Assembly (NCBI RefSeq): GCF_014837155.1 | Contig: NZ_JACYHA010000003.1 | Coordinates: forward strand, 1-64,000 | DNA: 64,000 bases | Direction: 5' to 3' | From: Litchfieldia stipae | GTDB lineage: Bacteria > Bacillota > Bacilli > Bacillales > Bacillaceae_L | Part shown: piece after piece, positions 24,868 to 33,953 of the stretch | Numbering within the stretch: position 1 is the first letter of the stretch | How the letters are laid out: each line of letters begins with the position of its first letter | The notes under the pieces: generated by a model | What the model was told of the DNA's origin: nothing | The model's input: only the letters and a program-made list of their open reading frames with translations | The model's database searches: none | Position numbers and translations under genes: made by a program

Positions 24868-26184
24868 TTAATTATTTTTATTTCTACTTAACGCTCGATT
24901 TGCTTCAATTCTAAAATCCGCTGCCGCCCTGTGAATATCGATTTGTTCATACATCACTTTATTAATCGTTTCCGTTAATAGCTGGTTTACTTCTGTTACA
25001 CCAAATGGTTCTGGCGGATCAATTGCAGTAGAGTATTCTAAAGCAACTTCGTTAAAATCAAACATTTCTTTTTGTTGCGCTGATAGCTGCAAACTCATCG
25101 CGTCTCTAACCTCAGATGATACTGGAATACCACGTTCTGCATTAATAACATCATTTGCCTCTTGGCTATTAATAAACCAATCTATAAATTTTACAGCTTC
25201 TTCTTTATGCTCAGAGGATTTTGCTATAGAGAAAAACATAGATGGCTTAATCCAAAGGCCATCCACACCACCTGCCCTATTGGGTGGCGTCATTAACTTC
25301 AAAGTAGGATTTGCCTCTGAAGCAATAACTATAAAGTTCGACCAGTCAAATGTAGTCCCAGACTCACCAACTACAACAGGCTCTGCCTCCTTCCCTTTAG
25401 ATGAGATTTGTGCCCATTCATCTGGATTAGGTATCGCTTCTTTTTCCTGAAGTTCTTTTAGCAATACTAAATACTCAACCAGAATTTGATCATCTTCATA
25501 CCCTAATTTGGTTCCATCTTCAGAAAACAGGCTATCACCATATTGTCTAACCCAATACGAAAAAACATGTGGATCAACTAACTTTACAGTCCCATAAAAA
25601 CCGGTTTTGGCTTGGATATCTAACATATTCGATTTGAAATCCTCCCATGTCCAATCAGGAGTAGGCATCTCCAAACCTGCTTGATCGAATACCTTAGGGT
25701 TATACGTAATGGCTAAAGAGGTTAATCCTATTGGTATTCCAGTTAATTGATTCTCTAATTTACCAGTAGTTAATAACCTTTGGTCTAGATTCCTCATATT
25801 CAGTATTCCATTGTCTAAATAGGGTTGAAGGTCCGCTAAAAGTCCTGTTGTTGTAAATGTTGAAATATAGGAATAATCCATTTGAATGATATCTGGCATA
25901 GTGTTCCCTGCCCCTTGAGCCAATAACTTATCAAAATAACCATCCCAACCAGATGGTGCAGCTTCAAAGATAACATGAGGATTTTTTTTCATGTATAAGT
26001 CTAATAACTTCCGTGTGTCATTATGTCTAGTCTGTGACCCCCACCAGGTAATCCTTAGAGTAACTTTTTCATCAGTATTTTCTTTGTCCAGTCGTTGCAC
26101 TTTACTTCTATCATTGGAGCAAGCAGTTAAGGATAATTGAATTAATATGACGAATAAAATTAATGCTACAATCTTTTTTCGCAT
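24868..26184 (-). CDS. Extracellular solute-binding lipoprotein, family 1 (sugar ABC type)
   Basis: 438 residues. Signal peptide with lipobox LTAC (Cys about residue 22), so a lipoprotein outside the membrane. The body is a type-1 sugar-binding fold: LRITWWGSQTRHNDTRKLLDLY, PDIIQMDYSYI, and the C-terminal EEAVKFIDWFINSQEAND. It is a paralogue of the protein at 29904-31214, sharing the WWG, NPHV, PDIIQMD and KLGYEDDQ segments. No ABC permease gene is nearby. It follows the YesN gene after 48 bp, in one operon with YesM-YesN, which suggests a sensing role, an inference. ATG after AAGGAG. Confidence 0.88.
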   Translation of the reverse strand: MRKKIVALILFVILIQLSLTACSNDRSKVQRLDKENTDEKVTLRITWWGSQTRHNDTRKLLDLYMKKNPHVIFEAAPSGWDGYFDKLLAQGAGNTMPDIIQMDYSYISTFTTTGLLADLQPYLDNGILNMRNLDQRLLTTGKLENQLTGIPIGLTSLAITYNPKVFDQAGLEMPTPDWTWEDFKSNMLDIQAKTGFYGTVKLVDPHVFSYWVRQYGDSLFSEDGTKLGYEDDQILVEYLVLLKELQEKEAIPNPDEWAQISSKGKEAEPVVVGESGTTFDWSNFIVIASEANPTLKLMTPPNRAGGVDGLWIKPSMFFSIAKSSEHKEEAVKFIDWFINSQEANDVINAERGIPVSSEVRDAMSLQLSAQQKEMFDFNEVALEYSTAIDPPEPFGVTEVNQLLTETINKVMYEQIDIHRAAADFRIEANRALSRNKNN

Positions 26185-26232
26185 TTCACTAACTCCTTCG
26201 AGTTCTATACATTCATTCTTTATCCAGCTAGA

Positions 26233-27795
26233 TTATTTTTTCGATGTTTCGAATAAACTCTTATACTCTCTTGGTGACATCCCAGTATATTTTTTAAAAG
26301 CTAAACTGAAGTAATGATTTTTATCACCAAAGCCAGTGAGCTCTGAAACCTCAAACATTTTCAAATCTTCTCTAGTCTCTAACAGAACTTTTGCTTTTTC
26401 CATTCTGAGTTTATTTACATATAATGAAAAACGTTCCCCAGTTTCACGTTGAAATATGCGACTCAAATAGTCTTCATTCATAAATAATATTTCTCTAGCA
26501 ATTTTCTTCAAACTCAAATTAGGTTGATCTAAGTTTTTTTCGATATATGAAATGACTTTTTCAATCGCATTACTATAGATTTTTGTAGTATGTTCATAGT
26601 TTGATTCTGCTATTTTAATCCCAATACGAGTAACAAACTCTTCAATTTGTTGAATTGTTGTCATTTCATCAAGCTGTATAACGACTTGAGCATATGAATC
26701 TAGTGGCTCAGAACGACTTTGCTGAATCATATTAAGCAAAAGTTCCATACAATACATTTTAGTGAGGTCAATCCGTTCCTTACTAATCATCAAACGCATG
26801 AAAAAATTTCGTATTTGTTCTTTCACTACCTCAATATGGCCTGTTTTTATTGAAATAATAATCTTCTCAATCTCTTTGTCTCGGTTCTTTAGTGCTTCTC
26901 CACTCCCTAAGTCCACGTCTTTCTTTGTAATCAAATGACCCTCACCAGTATAAAATCCGTATTGTAAACAATCAGAAATATCAGAATACATATGTCGAAG
27001 TTCCTCCAATGGGGCTTCATCACTTATGGCGATAAATGTCTTTTTGTTATAATATCTGAGAAAAATTTGTTGAATATCTTCTAAAGGAGTTTCTAACTCT
27101 AAATGATCGACAGCTCCAATTAAAATTAATATATCTCCTTCGAAAATCGTACTTATTTGTAATCTAACTGATTCAAGTGATTCATCTGCGATGTTTTTTA
27201 ATGCAAACCTTTCAATTAGGCTACATTCCTTCTCTGGTCTCAGCAATACGAGTTTAAAGCTTTGTTCGGTCAAATTAAACATCTCTCTAAGCCGTAAATA
27301 TTCACTATCCGTATAATGATCACATTTGATTGCTTCAATAAGAAATTTTTCTTTCATTTGTGGCATTGCTTCATCCCAATTATCACTCATTTTTTTTAGA
27401 AGCAGATCTTTCTTTTCCACTTGTTTGATCTCTTTGACAACTTTATCTAATGCCTCAGTTATTTCTTTCTCATCACACGGTTTCAAAATATAATCCTTTA
27501 CACCATATTTTAAAGCAGTACTTGCATAATCAAATTCACCATATCCTGATAAAACAATAAAATACGTATCCAATAGTTGACTTCTAACATTTGAGATGAG
27601 TTCAAGTCCGTTCATTTCGGGCATCATTATGTCTGTTATCACAATTTCAGGTTTACGTTTTTTAATTACATCGAAAGCTTCTACCCCGTTTTCCTTTGCC
27701 CCAATAACTTCAAGCCCAAGTGCTCCCCAATCAATCAACTGTACAATCCCTTCACGAATCATTCTCTCGTCATCAACTACTAATACCTTGTACAT
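26233..27795 (-). CDS. YesN-type response regulator with AraC DNA-binding domain
   Basis: 520 residues. Receiver domain at 1-120 (VLVVDDERMIREG, phospho-acceptor Asp in VITDIMMPEMNG, Lys in DYILKPCD). A long central region holds a helical and mixed domain. The C-terminal AraC/XylS helix-turn-helix pair covers about 420-515 (SLKKIAREILFMNEDYLSRIFQRE; VSELTGFGDKNHYFSLAFKKYTGMSPREYK). It would switch on carbohydrate uptake genes when phosphorylated by the adjacent YesM kinase, whose stop lies 5 bp before this start. Confidence 0.92.
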   Translation of the reverse strand: MYKVLVVDDERMIREGIVQLIDWGALGLEVIGAKENGVEAFDVIKKRKPEIVITDIMMPEMNGLELISNVRSQLLDTYFIVLSGYGEFDYASTALKYGVKDYILKPCDEKEITEALDKVVKEIKQVEKKDLLLKKMSDNWDEAMPQMKEKFLIEAIKCDHYTDSEYLRLREMFNLTEQSFKLVLLRPEKECSLIERFALKNIADESLESVRLQISTIFEGDILILIGAVDHLELETPLEDIQQIFLRYYNKKTFIAISDEAPLEELRHMYSDISDCLQYGFYTGEGHLITKKDVDLGSGEALKNRDKEIEKIIISIKTGHIEVVKEQIRNFFMRLMISKERIDLTKMYCMELLLNMIQQSRSEPLDSYAQVVIQLDEMTTIQQIEEFVTRIGIKIAESNYEHTTKIYSNAIEKVISYIEKNLDQPNLSLKKIAREILFMNEDYLSRIFQRETGERFSLYVNKLRMEKAKVLLETREDLKMFEVSELTGFGDKNHYFSLAFKKYTGMSPREYKSLFETSKK

Positions 27796-27800
27796 GATTA

Positions 27801-29540
27801 TTAGCTTCCCCCCCTATAAGGAATAATTAAAGTCACACAAGTCCCGATTGTTTCTTGGCTGTGGATGGTTAAACCATACTGATCTCCGAAGCTTAATTTA
27901 ATCCGGTCGTCTATATTTTTAAGTCCAATACCAGTGCCAGAGGTTTTGATGTTTCTCTTTTGGAGTTCAACAAGGTCTTTTTCTTTCATACCTGGACCAT
28001 TATCAATAATATCAATTTTAATCCATTCCCCATTTCCCTCGATTAAAACTTTTATTTGGCATATCCCCGCTTTTCGTTCTAATCCATATTTAATGGAATT
28101 TTCTACGATAGGCTGTAAACTCATCTTCACAATTTCTTTTTCTCGCAAATGATCTTCACAAATAACCTCAAACTCCAGTCTTTCTTCATATCGAAAACTT
28201 TGAATCGTGATATATGCCTGTACAAGTTTCAATTCTTCACCAATTGTCGTCACATGATTAGAAGTTTGTGTAGCTTTTCTCAGGATATCTCCCAATGCTT
28301 TAACCATAGTTGATATTTTATGCTGTTTGTTTATTCTTGCTTCCCAATTAATTGATTCAAGCGTGTTATAGAGAAAATGAGGATTAATTTGAGACTGTAA
28401 CGCCTTTATTTCAGCTTCTTTTATTAATAACTGTTTAAGATAATTTTCCTTAATTAATGAATTTATTTTGTTAATCATATATAGAAAATCATTGTGTAAC
28501 TGGATAACCTCATCACCGCTATCTTGTTTTGTACAGGACATCCCGGTTAATTCAAATTCGCCGTTCTCCACTTTCTTCATCCGTTTACTTAAATTAATTA
28601 TAGGCGTTGTAATACTTCCTGAGAATTTAACACCGACGATAAATAGAATGACCATTAGTATGACAAAGATTATAAACAAAGTCATTCTGATTAATGATAT
28701 GCTATTAAAAATATGATCATAGGAAACTAAAGTATAATAGGACCAGCCAGTGTAATTTGAATTCACATCTGTTACAAGATATTTACTCCCATTTATATTC
28801 TGAATGTTATATTTACCATCTTTCAAAAGACCAGGATCAAATTCTAATGACTGTAACGAAGGATTTTTATAAATTTCATCATAATTATCTGTATAGATTA
28901 ATAACTCGCCTCTAAAATCAGACCAAGTACCAGAGACCCATTTGATGAGCCATTCGGGATCAATTCTTACCAGAATATAACCAACAGACTGTAATTGCCC
29001 CACCGTTCTTAGTTTCCTTGCAACAACAAAGCTAGAATCCCCTTCCATTGGCTCAATCCATGTGATTTCTCCAGAACTAAGATCGAGTGTATCTCTAACT
29101 TTTTTCAAGTAAATACCATTAAAGACAGATACACTATTTCCAACCGTATATTCTCTTCCTTTTTCATCAAAGTAGCTTACCGACGTAATATAACTTTCTG
29201 ATTGTGATAATCCCAGTAGCTTTGTTCTTAACTCAGTGATTGCTTGATAGCGTTCATATGAAGATGGTATGCTATTAATCTTTACTAGATTGTCTTGAGT
29301 CCTCCCTTCAGTCAGCAAAGAGAAGGTAAGTTTATCCATCTTTCTCAATTCATTTTCAATAGTAGTTGTATATAGATTTAACATTTTCGAGGAAAGATTA
29401 AGCAATTGTTTATCATATACGTAATTTGTTATTTGAATTGCTGACAAGCACACAACACTAATTACAATTACAAACATTGAAATAATCACCATAAACTTCC
29501 ACTTAATTGAAAGGGTATTGTAGGAATTCCGAATATTCAA
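27801..29540 (-). CDS. YesM-type sensor histidine kinase
   Basis: 579 residues. TM1 (about 15-35), an extracellular sensor domain (about 40-280), TM2 (about 285-305), HAMP (about 305-360), then a His_kinase domain with QSQINPHFLYNTLESINWEARI (the phospho-His) and a HATPase with SIKYGLERKAG, DNGPGMKEKDL and GTGIGLKNIDDRI. This is the LytS/YesM class that senses extracellular sugars with help of binding proteins in several Firmicutes. The start is TTG after GAGGAG. First gene of a YesM-YesN-binding-protein operon. Confidence 0.92.
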   Translation of the reverse strand: MNIRNSYNTLSIKWKFMVIISMFVIVISVVCLSAIQITNYVYDKQLLNLSSKMLNLYTTTIENELRKMDKLTFSLLTEGRTQDNLVKINSIPSSYERYQAITELRTKLLGLSQSESYITSVSYFDEKGREYTVGNSVSVFNGIYLKKVRDTLDLSSGEITWIEPMEGDSSFVVARKLRTVGQLQSVGYILVRIDPEWLIKWVSGTWSDFRGELLIYTDNYDEIYKNPSLQSLEFDPGLLKDGKYNIQNINGSKYLVTDVNSNYTGWSYYTLVSYDHIFNSISLIRMTLFIIFVILMVILFIVGVKFSGSITTPIINLSKRMKKVENGEFELTGMSCTKQDSGDEVIQLHNDFLYMINKINSLIKENYLKQLLIKEAEIKALQSQINPHFLYNTLESINWEARINKQHKISTMVKALGDILRKATQTSNHVTTIGEELKLVQAYITIQSFRYEERLEFEVICEDHLREKEIVKMSLQPIVENSIKYGLERKAGICQIKVLIEGNGEWIKIDIIDNGPGMKEKDLVELQKRNIKTSGTGIGLKNIDDRIKLSFGDQYGLTIHSQETIGTCVTLIIPYRGGS

Positions 29541-29639
29541 TTGTAACTCCTCTTTCTTATTTATCTTAGCTCAATCAACTACCTAATCATTTTTTGTTTA
29601 TTTATAAGCTTAATGATACTAATTTGAAGGACAATTAAA

Positions 29640-29653
29640 TGAAAGCACTTACA
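29640..29653. promoter_or_regulatory. cre-like site upstream of the YesM gene
   Basis: TGAAAGCACTTACA fits the CcpA consensus TGWNANCGNTNWCA at all positions but the central G. Placed about 100 bp before the YesM start. Confidence 0.4.
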
Positions 29654-29666
29654 TAATTATGTTGGT

Positions 29667-29774
29667 TTAATTAGAAATATTCCGCACAATCCTTTTTACA
29701 AGTTCGTCATCGGATAGAGGCTCACAATAGTATTCTCTAAGTATCTTAAATTGATAGTATGTTAATTTTATATT
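29667..29774 (-). pseudogene. Possible remnant reading frame without a start codon
   Basis: A stretch that reads NIKLTYYQFKILREYYCEPL then SDDELVKRIVRNISN before a stop on the minus strand, with an in-frame stop just upstream and no ATG, GTG or TTG start. It could be the decayed 3' end of a small gene. It lies in the 363-bp gap between the sugar-binding protein and YesM genes. Weakly supported; protein-like composition is the only evidence. Confidence 0.25.
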
Positions 29775-29822
29775 GCCTCAATTACAATCATATATCAAGA
29801 GGTTATTCAAGATCGAATAGAT

Positions 29823-29854
29823 AAAAAAATGACCCCGGATTTAACCCGCGATCA
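29823..29854 (-). terminator. Terminator of the upstream solute-binding protein gene
   Basis: Minus strand: TGATC-G-CGG stem with a G-G mismatch pairing CCG-G-GGTCA, followed by seven T. Confidence 0.75.
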
Positions 29855-29903
29855 TTATAAATGATAATTATTTTGTGAGGTTCTTCAGTTTCAAATTAAT
29901 TAA

Positions 29904-31214
29904 TTATTGGTTTAAAATACTATCAGCCTGTTCTCTAAACTGTGTTGCAGCTTCTTCTGGCTCGATTACTCCATATGCTATTTGCTCAGTGATATTCCTT
30001 AATAGACTGATAATTTCTCCTGCTTTTGCTGGATCTGGTCCACTATATGGTGAACTATTTTCTCCTACCCAAGCTACATAGTTGAATACTTGTTTTTGTG
30101 GCTCAGAAAGTAACGGTAATAATGCTTCTTGGACTTTAGGAGATCCAGGAACGCCACGGTCTCCTAGCATTAACTTATTTGCTTCAATATTGTTCGTATA
30201 GAAGTCGATAAATTTAGCCGCTTCTGCTTTATTTTCAGAGTTATTCGCAATAGACCATAATAAACCAGGTTTTAAGAATAATCCTTTTTCTGCATTTGGT
30301 CCAGGTAAGCCAACGATTTCAATCGGACGATTTGCAGCAGATTGAATACCAATTAACTGGTTAGACCATTGAAAAAGTCCGATTGATTGTTGTTTGACAA
30401 CAGGGTCATCTTCAAGTCCTTTTACTTGAGCACTTTCGTCAGGTGATTGTACTGCTTTTTTATTTACCATATCTGCATACATTTTATAGAAATCAACAAA
30501 CAATTGGTCATCTTCATAACCTAATTTTGTCCCATCTTCACTATATAGTCTTTCTCCATGTGATCTTAAATAATAATTAAAGGTCACATCTGGAGCTGTA
30601 CCAGGACCATTTTCGAAATAAATGCCATTCTCTACAGCTTTATCCGCCATAACTTTGTAATCATCCCATGTCCAGTTCTCATCAATTTTGTCTACACCAA
30701 TTTTCTGAAGTGCCTCAGGGTCATATTGGAAAGATAATGCGTTTACTCCACCATTCATTCCATAGTATTTATCTCCTATTTTCCCACCGTCAATAAAATT
30801 TTGGGAAAGATCTGAAGTATCAATCTCATTCCCTAAGTATGGAGCTAAATCAGCTAACTGATTATTGTTTCCATATTGAATAATGTAAGAAAGGTCCATT
30901 TGGATAATATCTGGAAGCTGTCCAGCTGACGCTTGTGGAGCTAATTTCTTCCAATAATCATCCCAGCTTGCATACTCTGGTTGGATTTTCACATGTGGAT
31001 TGAGTTCCTCATACAATTCAATCATTTTTAAAGTGTAGTCATGTCTTGGCTCCGCACCCCACCATGCAATGCGAAGAGTAACTTCTTTATTTGCTTCTTC
31101 ACCTTTACCTTCCCCATCATTTGAACTTGGTTCATTTGTTGTCGTATTACCACTACAAGCTGCCAAAGTGAACACCATTACTACCGAAATAAATAACATC
31201 ATCCACTTCTTCAT
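29904..31214 (-). CDS. Extracellular solute-binding lipoprotein, family 1 (sugar ABC type), second copy
   Basis: 436 residues from MKKWMMLF. Signal peptide ending in lipobox LAAC (Cys20), then a Gly/Glu/Asn linker and the sugar-binding fold (LRIAWWGAEPRHDYTLKMIELY, PDIIQMDLSYIIQYG, GLFLKPGLLWSIANNSENKAEAAKFIDFYTNN). A paralogue of the 24868-26184 protein. I chose the ATG behind AGGGGGAT over the longer frame to 31256. It has its own terminator and a cre-like site upstream, suggesting repression by good carbon sources. No permeases are adjacent, so it may borrow a transporter or act as a sensor partner. Confidence 0.88.
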   Translation of the reverse strand: MKKWMMLFISVVMVFTLAACSGNTTTNEPSSNDGEGKGEEANKEVTLRIAWWGAEPRHDYTLKMIELYEELNPHVKIQPEYASWDDYWKKLAPQASAGQLPDIIQMDLSYIIQYGNNNQLADLAPYLGNEIDTSDLSQNFIDGGKIGDKYYGMNGGVNALSFQYDPEALQKIGVDKIDENWTWDDYKVMADKAVENGIYFENGPGTAPDVTFNYYLRSHGERLYSEDGTKLGYEDDQLFVDFYKMYADMVNKKAVQSPDESAQVKGLEDDPVVKQQSIGLFQWSNQLIGIQSAANRPIEIVGLPGPNAEKGLFLKPGLLWSIANNSENKAEAAKFIDFYTNNIEANKLMLGDRGVPGSPKVQEALLPLLSEPQKQVFNYVAWVGENSSPYSGPDPAKAGEIISLLRNITEQIAYGVIEPEEAATQFREQADSILNQ

Positions 31215-31301
31215 TTCATATATCCCCCTTGTTTGTTTAATTTGATTTCTTTCCATTGTTTAATAACTTGTGAGATGGATATTCACCTCCTTACCCCTAA
31301 T

Positions 31302-31315
31302 ATTAAGCGCTTACA
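31302..31315. promoter_or_regulatory. cre-like site upstream of the second binding-protein gene
   Basis: ATTAAGCGCTTACA has the palindromic AAGCGCTT core of CcpA sites (12 of 14 positions of TGWNANCGNTNWCA). It lies about 90 bp upstream of the gene; no clear promoter was placed in this AT-rich 300-bp gap. Confidence 0.5.
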
Positions 31316-31498
31316 TTTAACTTTTCATTACACTTTCCCTACTTAAAGTTTTAATTTTCCGACTTTTATTTGATTATGCTGTATTCTTATTCTGCTTTAA
31401 ACGCTTTTCATGTGATTACACTATAACTTATGCTCTACTTTTCTATAATAATACTCCCGAAAATCCCAAAGAATTCTATGTCCGTAACAAATGTCTCT

Positions 31499-31527
31499 TT
31501 GGTTTTAACCATCTTTTGTACTATAAT
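31499..31527 (+). promoter_or_regulatory. SigmaA promoter of the PH-domain gene
   Basis: TTGGTT (31499-31504), 17 bp, TATAAT (31522-31527). Confidence 0.6.
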
Positions 31528-31556
31528 GGAAAAAGATAACAAAAGGAGGAGTTTTC

Positions 31557-31934
31557 ATGGGATTTCTTGATGGTATCATGGGAAATGCTTCTGAAGCTGA
31601 TATACACTCAGTTTCAAAAGAATTAGAAATGATTTTAGCCGATCATGAAAAAGTAGAAAAAGCGTTTAAATTAATACGAGACTTAATCGTATTCACTGAC
31701 AAGCGATTAATATTGATTGACAAACAAGGCATTTCAGGTAAAAAGGTTGAATACCATTCGATTCCTTACCGAAGCGTAACTCACTTCAGTGTAGAAACCG
31801 CTGGAACCTTTGATTTAGATGCGGAACTTAAAATATGGATCTCTAGTACGACCGAGCCTGTTGCAAAACAATTTAAAAAAGATAAGAACATATACGATGT
31901 TCAGAAGGCTTTAGCCTCATATGTATTAAAATAG
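31557..31934 (+). CDS. Bacterial PH-domain protein (YozO/YvlB-like)
   Basis: 125 residues matching the bacterial pleckstrin-homology family bPH_1: MGFLDGIMGNASE at the start, then EKAFKLIRDLIVFTDKRLIL, KKVEYHSIPYRSVTHFSVETAG and FDLDAELKIWISS. These small cytosolic proteins form ring-shaped oligomers in solved homologues; cellular function is not known. Behind AAAAGGAGGAG with a good promoter. Monocistronic. Confidence 0.82.
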   Translation: MGFLDGIMGNASEADIHSVSKELEMILADHEKVEKAFKLIRDLIVFTDKRLILIDKQGISGKKVEYHSIPYRSVTHFSVETAGTFDLDAELKIWISSTTEPVAKQFKKDKNIYDVQKALASYVLK

Positions 31935-31942
31935 CTTTTCTT

Positions 31943-31966
31943 CCTCCGCATAGGAGATTTTTTTTT
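31943..31966 (+). terminator. Terminator of the PH-domain gene
   Basis: Short CTCC / GGAG stem (31944-31947, 31953-31956) followed by nine T. Confidence 0.55.
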
Positions 31967-31983
31967 AACTACTAGAGCATTAG

Positions 31984-32005
31984 AAAAAGAGGGCAAAAGC
32001 CCTCT
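31984..32005 (-). terminator. cwlC terminator
   Basis: AGAGGGC / GCCCTCT with AAAA loop and minus-strand T-run (31984-31988). Confidence 0.85.
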
Positions 32006-32019
32006 CTCCACCTATTTTG

Positions 32020-32781
32020 TTACTCTTGATACACAAGCACATCAAAACCTTCATTCTTGGCTCGCGCTGCTAAGCGATCAGCATTATCTTTTGATGTAAA
32101 TGCACCAATTTGAACCTTATACAGATCATCTGTTCGTAACACAATTGATTCAAAGCCTTTTGACGATGCTTCGCTCGCTAGAGCATCCGCGTTTGATTTG
32201 TTTCTAAAAGCACCAATTTGGACTTTGTATAGATTCGTTGGTTTTTTCTTTAAATTGAAAGCTCTAGCTATACCATTGGCATGTCCTCTAGCAATTTGAT
32301 TTAAGAAACTTGTAGACTTTAATTTTTCCGCATCTTCTGCATGATCAATAAAGCCATTTTCTGTTAATAATGCTGGCATTCTCGTTGCTCGTAATACATG
32401 AAAGTTCGCTGTTTTTTTACCTCTGTCACGGAAATCAACTTGTCTCAGTATTTCCTCATGAACTAAGTTTTGATAGCTAGTTGTAGGAGAACCTATACCA
32501 GGATAAATAAAACTCTCAAATCCCGTACCTCCACCAGCGTTTACATGGATTGATAAATAATAATCAGCATTCCAATTGTTAGCAGCAGTTGTTCTATCAG
32601 TTAAGCTAACAGTCTGATCAGATGTACGACTTAAGCGAACAGAAACTGCCTCATATTCATTCATTAAAATGTTTCTAAGAGAAAGTGCTATTTGTAAAGT
32701 AAGACGCTTCTCTTCCAAACCATTCCCAACAGCTCCTGAGTCATTACCACCATGTCCAGGATCGATAAATATTTTCACCAT
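32020..32781 (-). CDS. cwlC: N-acetylmuramoyl-L-alanine amidase CwlC
   Basis: 253 residues. The amidase_3 zinc domain covers 1-175: FIDPGHGGNDSG (first His), a Glu in GNGLEEK, and SIHVNAGGGTGFES (second His), with LLTENGFI near the end. Two SPOR repeats follow (LYKVQIGAFRNKSNADALA; LYKVQIGAFTSKDNADRLA). Length and layout match B. subtilis CwlC, the sigmaK-controlled enzyme that lyses the mother-cell wall at spore release. No signal peptide, as in CwlC. It lies apart from its B. subtilis neighbours, in the accessory block. Confidence 0.93.
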   Translation of the reverse strand: MVKIFIDPGHGGNDSGAVGNGLEEKRLTLQIALSLRNILMNEYEAVSVRLSRTSDQTVSLTDRTTAANNWNADYYLSIHVNAGGGTGFESFIYPGIGSPTTSYQNLVHEEILRQVDFRDRGKKTANFHVLRATRMPALLTENGFIDHAEDAEKLKSTSFLNQIARGHANGIARAFNLKKKPTNLYKVQIGAFRNKSNADALASEASSKGFESIVLRTDDLYKVQIGAFTSKDNADRLAARAKNEGFDVLVYQE

Positions 32782-32951
32782 AATATATCACCACCTCGAA
32801 TTATTATATGAGAATGGTAATTTTCTTGTGTGGACAAATATCTTATTTTACTTATATTCTATACATATTTCAGACAACAAGAAAAAATCCCCTAATCAAA
32901 ATCAATGGGGATACTGTTTCTCTAATTTTATTGAATTTCTCACAAATGTTA

Positions 32952-33239
32952 TTACTTACTTCCTTCGTGATTTGGGTATTTGCCTACTAAATATATTGAA
33001 CTAATTATTCGTTTATTAATCCACTTTAAGTTCTCTTTTGTGTTCAATCGTTCAAAGACACTTTGTCTACCTTCCTCTGTTGTTACATAATGACTAGGCA
33101 AACTATTTAAGCTAAGAGCAATTATATCTGTTCTACATTTCTCACATTTACAAAATACTTGAAAGTCCGAACCAAGCATTTGAACTGTTACTAATGTTTC
33201 AACAAGTTCTTCCATTACATTACTATATCTTTTTGCCAC
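32952..33239 (-). CDS. ComFB family protein
   Basis: 95 residues with the ComFB (late competence development) pattern: NVMEELVETLV, then FCKCEKCRTDIIALSLNSLP with CxCxxC-type cysteines, and SHYVTT. In B. subtilis comFB lies in the comF operon; related proteins bind zinc, and cyanobacterial members bind cyclic dinucleotides. This copy stands alone, so it is a family member rather than the operon gene. GTG start with AAGGAAAGAGAG before it. Confidence 0.8.
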   Translation of the reverse strand: MAKRYSNVMEELVETLVTVQMLGSDFQVFCKCEKCRTDIIALSLNSLPSHYVTTEEGRQSVFERLNTKENLKWINKRIISSIYLVGKYPNHEGSK

Positions 33240-33453
33240 AATAATCTCTCTTTCCTTTGTACGAATATCTACATTAACTATCCATATTATACCCTATTTC
33301 TATCACTTTGGAGAAAATTAATTATAGGAAGTTATGTATAAATTCACCACATACTATTTCTTTAATCATCTAAATTAATAAAAGATTTAAAACTGGTATA
33401 CATTTCAAAATAAAGGCAATTCTATAGTTATTCAATTAGAGGAGGTGATTAAA

Positions 33454-33627
33454 ATGGAAGTGAATATGAGTGCAGAAGAAGTTCTACAAAATATTCAACA
33501 ATTAAAAGTAACCGGGGGAAACCTAAATAAAAAGAATGTAAAAAAGACGAACCCTCAATTAATGAGACATGCACTTCATTATTTTCCTGACTGGAATAGT
33601 GCAATAGAAAAAAGTAGTTCCATTTAA
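33454..33627 (+). CDS. Small protein with a single LxxxxVxxxxPxLxxxAxxxFxxWxxAI motif
   Basis: 57 residues from MEVNMSAEEVL, after a near-perfect AGAGGAGGTGAT. The tail GGNLNKKNVKKTNPQLMRHA then LHYFPDWNSAIEKS matches a helical motif repeated in various Bacillus and mobile-element proteins and sometimes taken as DNA-binding. Function unknown. An unusual hairpin with a T-run follows the stop. Confidence 0.6.
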   Translation: MEVNMSAEEVLQNIQQLKVTGGNLNKKNVKKTNPQLMRHALHYFPDWNSAIEKSSSI

Positions 33628-33647
33628 CAATTTGGTTCCTTGTGAAT

Positions 33648-33740
33648 CTGACAAATGAATTGATTTTTCGTTCAAAACATCAACTATTAGTCATACTCTT
33701 ACATATAACCTTTTATCTCAATTCTTTTGTCAGTTTTTTT
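33648..33740 (+). terminator. Long-loop hairpin with T-run
   Basis: CTGACAAATGAATTG (33648-33662) pairs at 14 of 15 positions with CAATTCTTTTGTCAG (33719-33733), leaving a 56-nt loop that contains a smaller stem, followed by TTTTTTT. It may be a terminator or the end of a small RNA. The remaining gap to 33953 shows no other feature. Confidence 0.45.
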
Positions 33741-33953
33741 ATTCGAACAATCCGACCTCATGGCCTCCTCTAACAATCACTTTCTTTCATGTATGGCTTC
33801 TTGCACGAAATTGAATACTATCTATTCTTGGGTAGAAAAGATGTCGACTGGAAATACTACTTCGTGAATTATCATGAGGTTAAATAATTGACATGAAACA
33901 ATCTCTCAACTCAGGTCATTTTAGGGCTATTTTTCCAAAAGGAGTTATGCTTA

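Noticed and set aside
32808-33004. Two plus-strand ORFs opposite cwlC/comFB
   Set aside because: Hydrophobic shadow reading of the comFB 3' region and AT-rich spacer, without ribosome sites.
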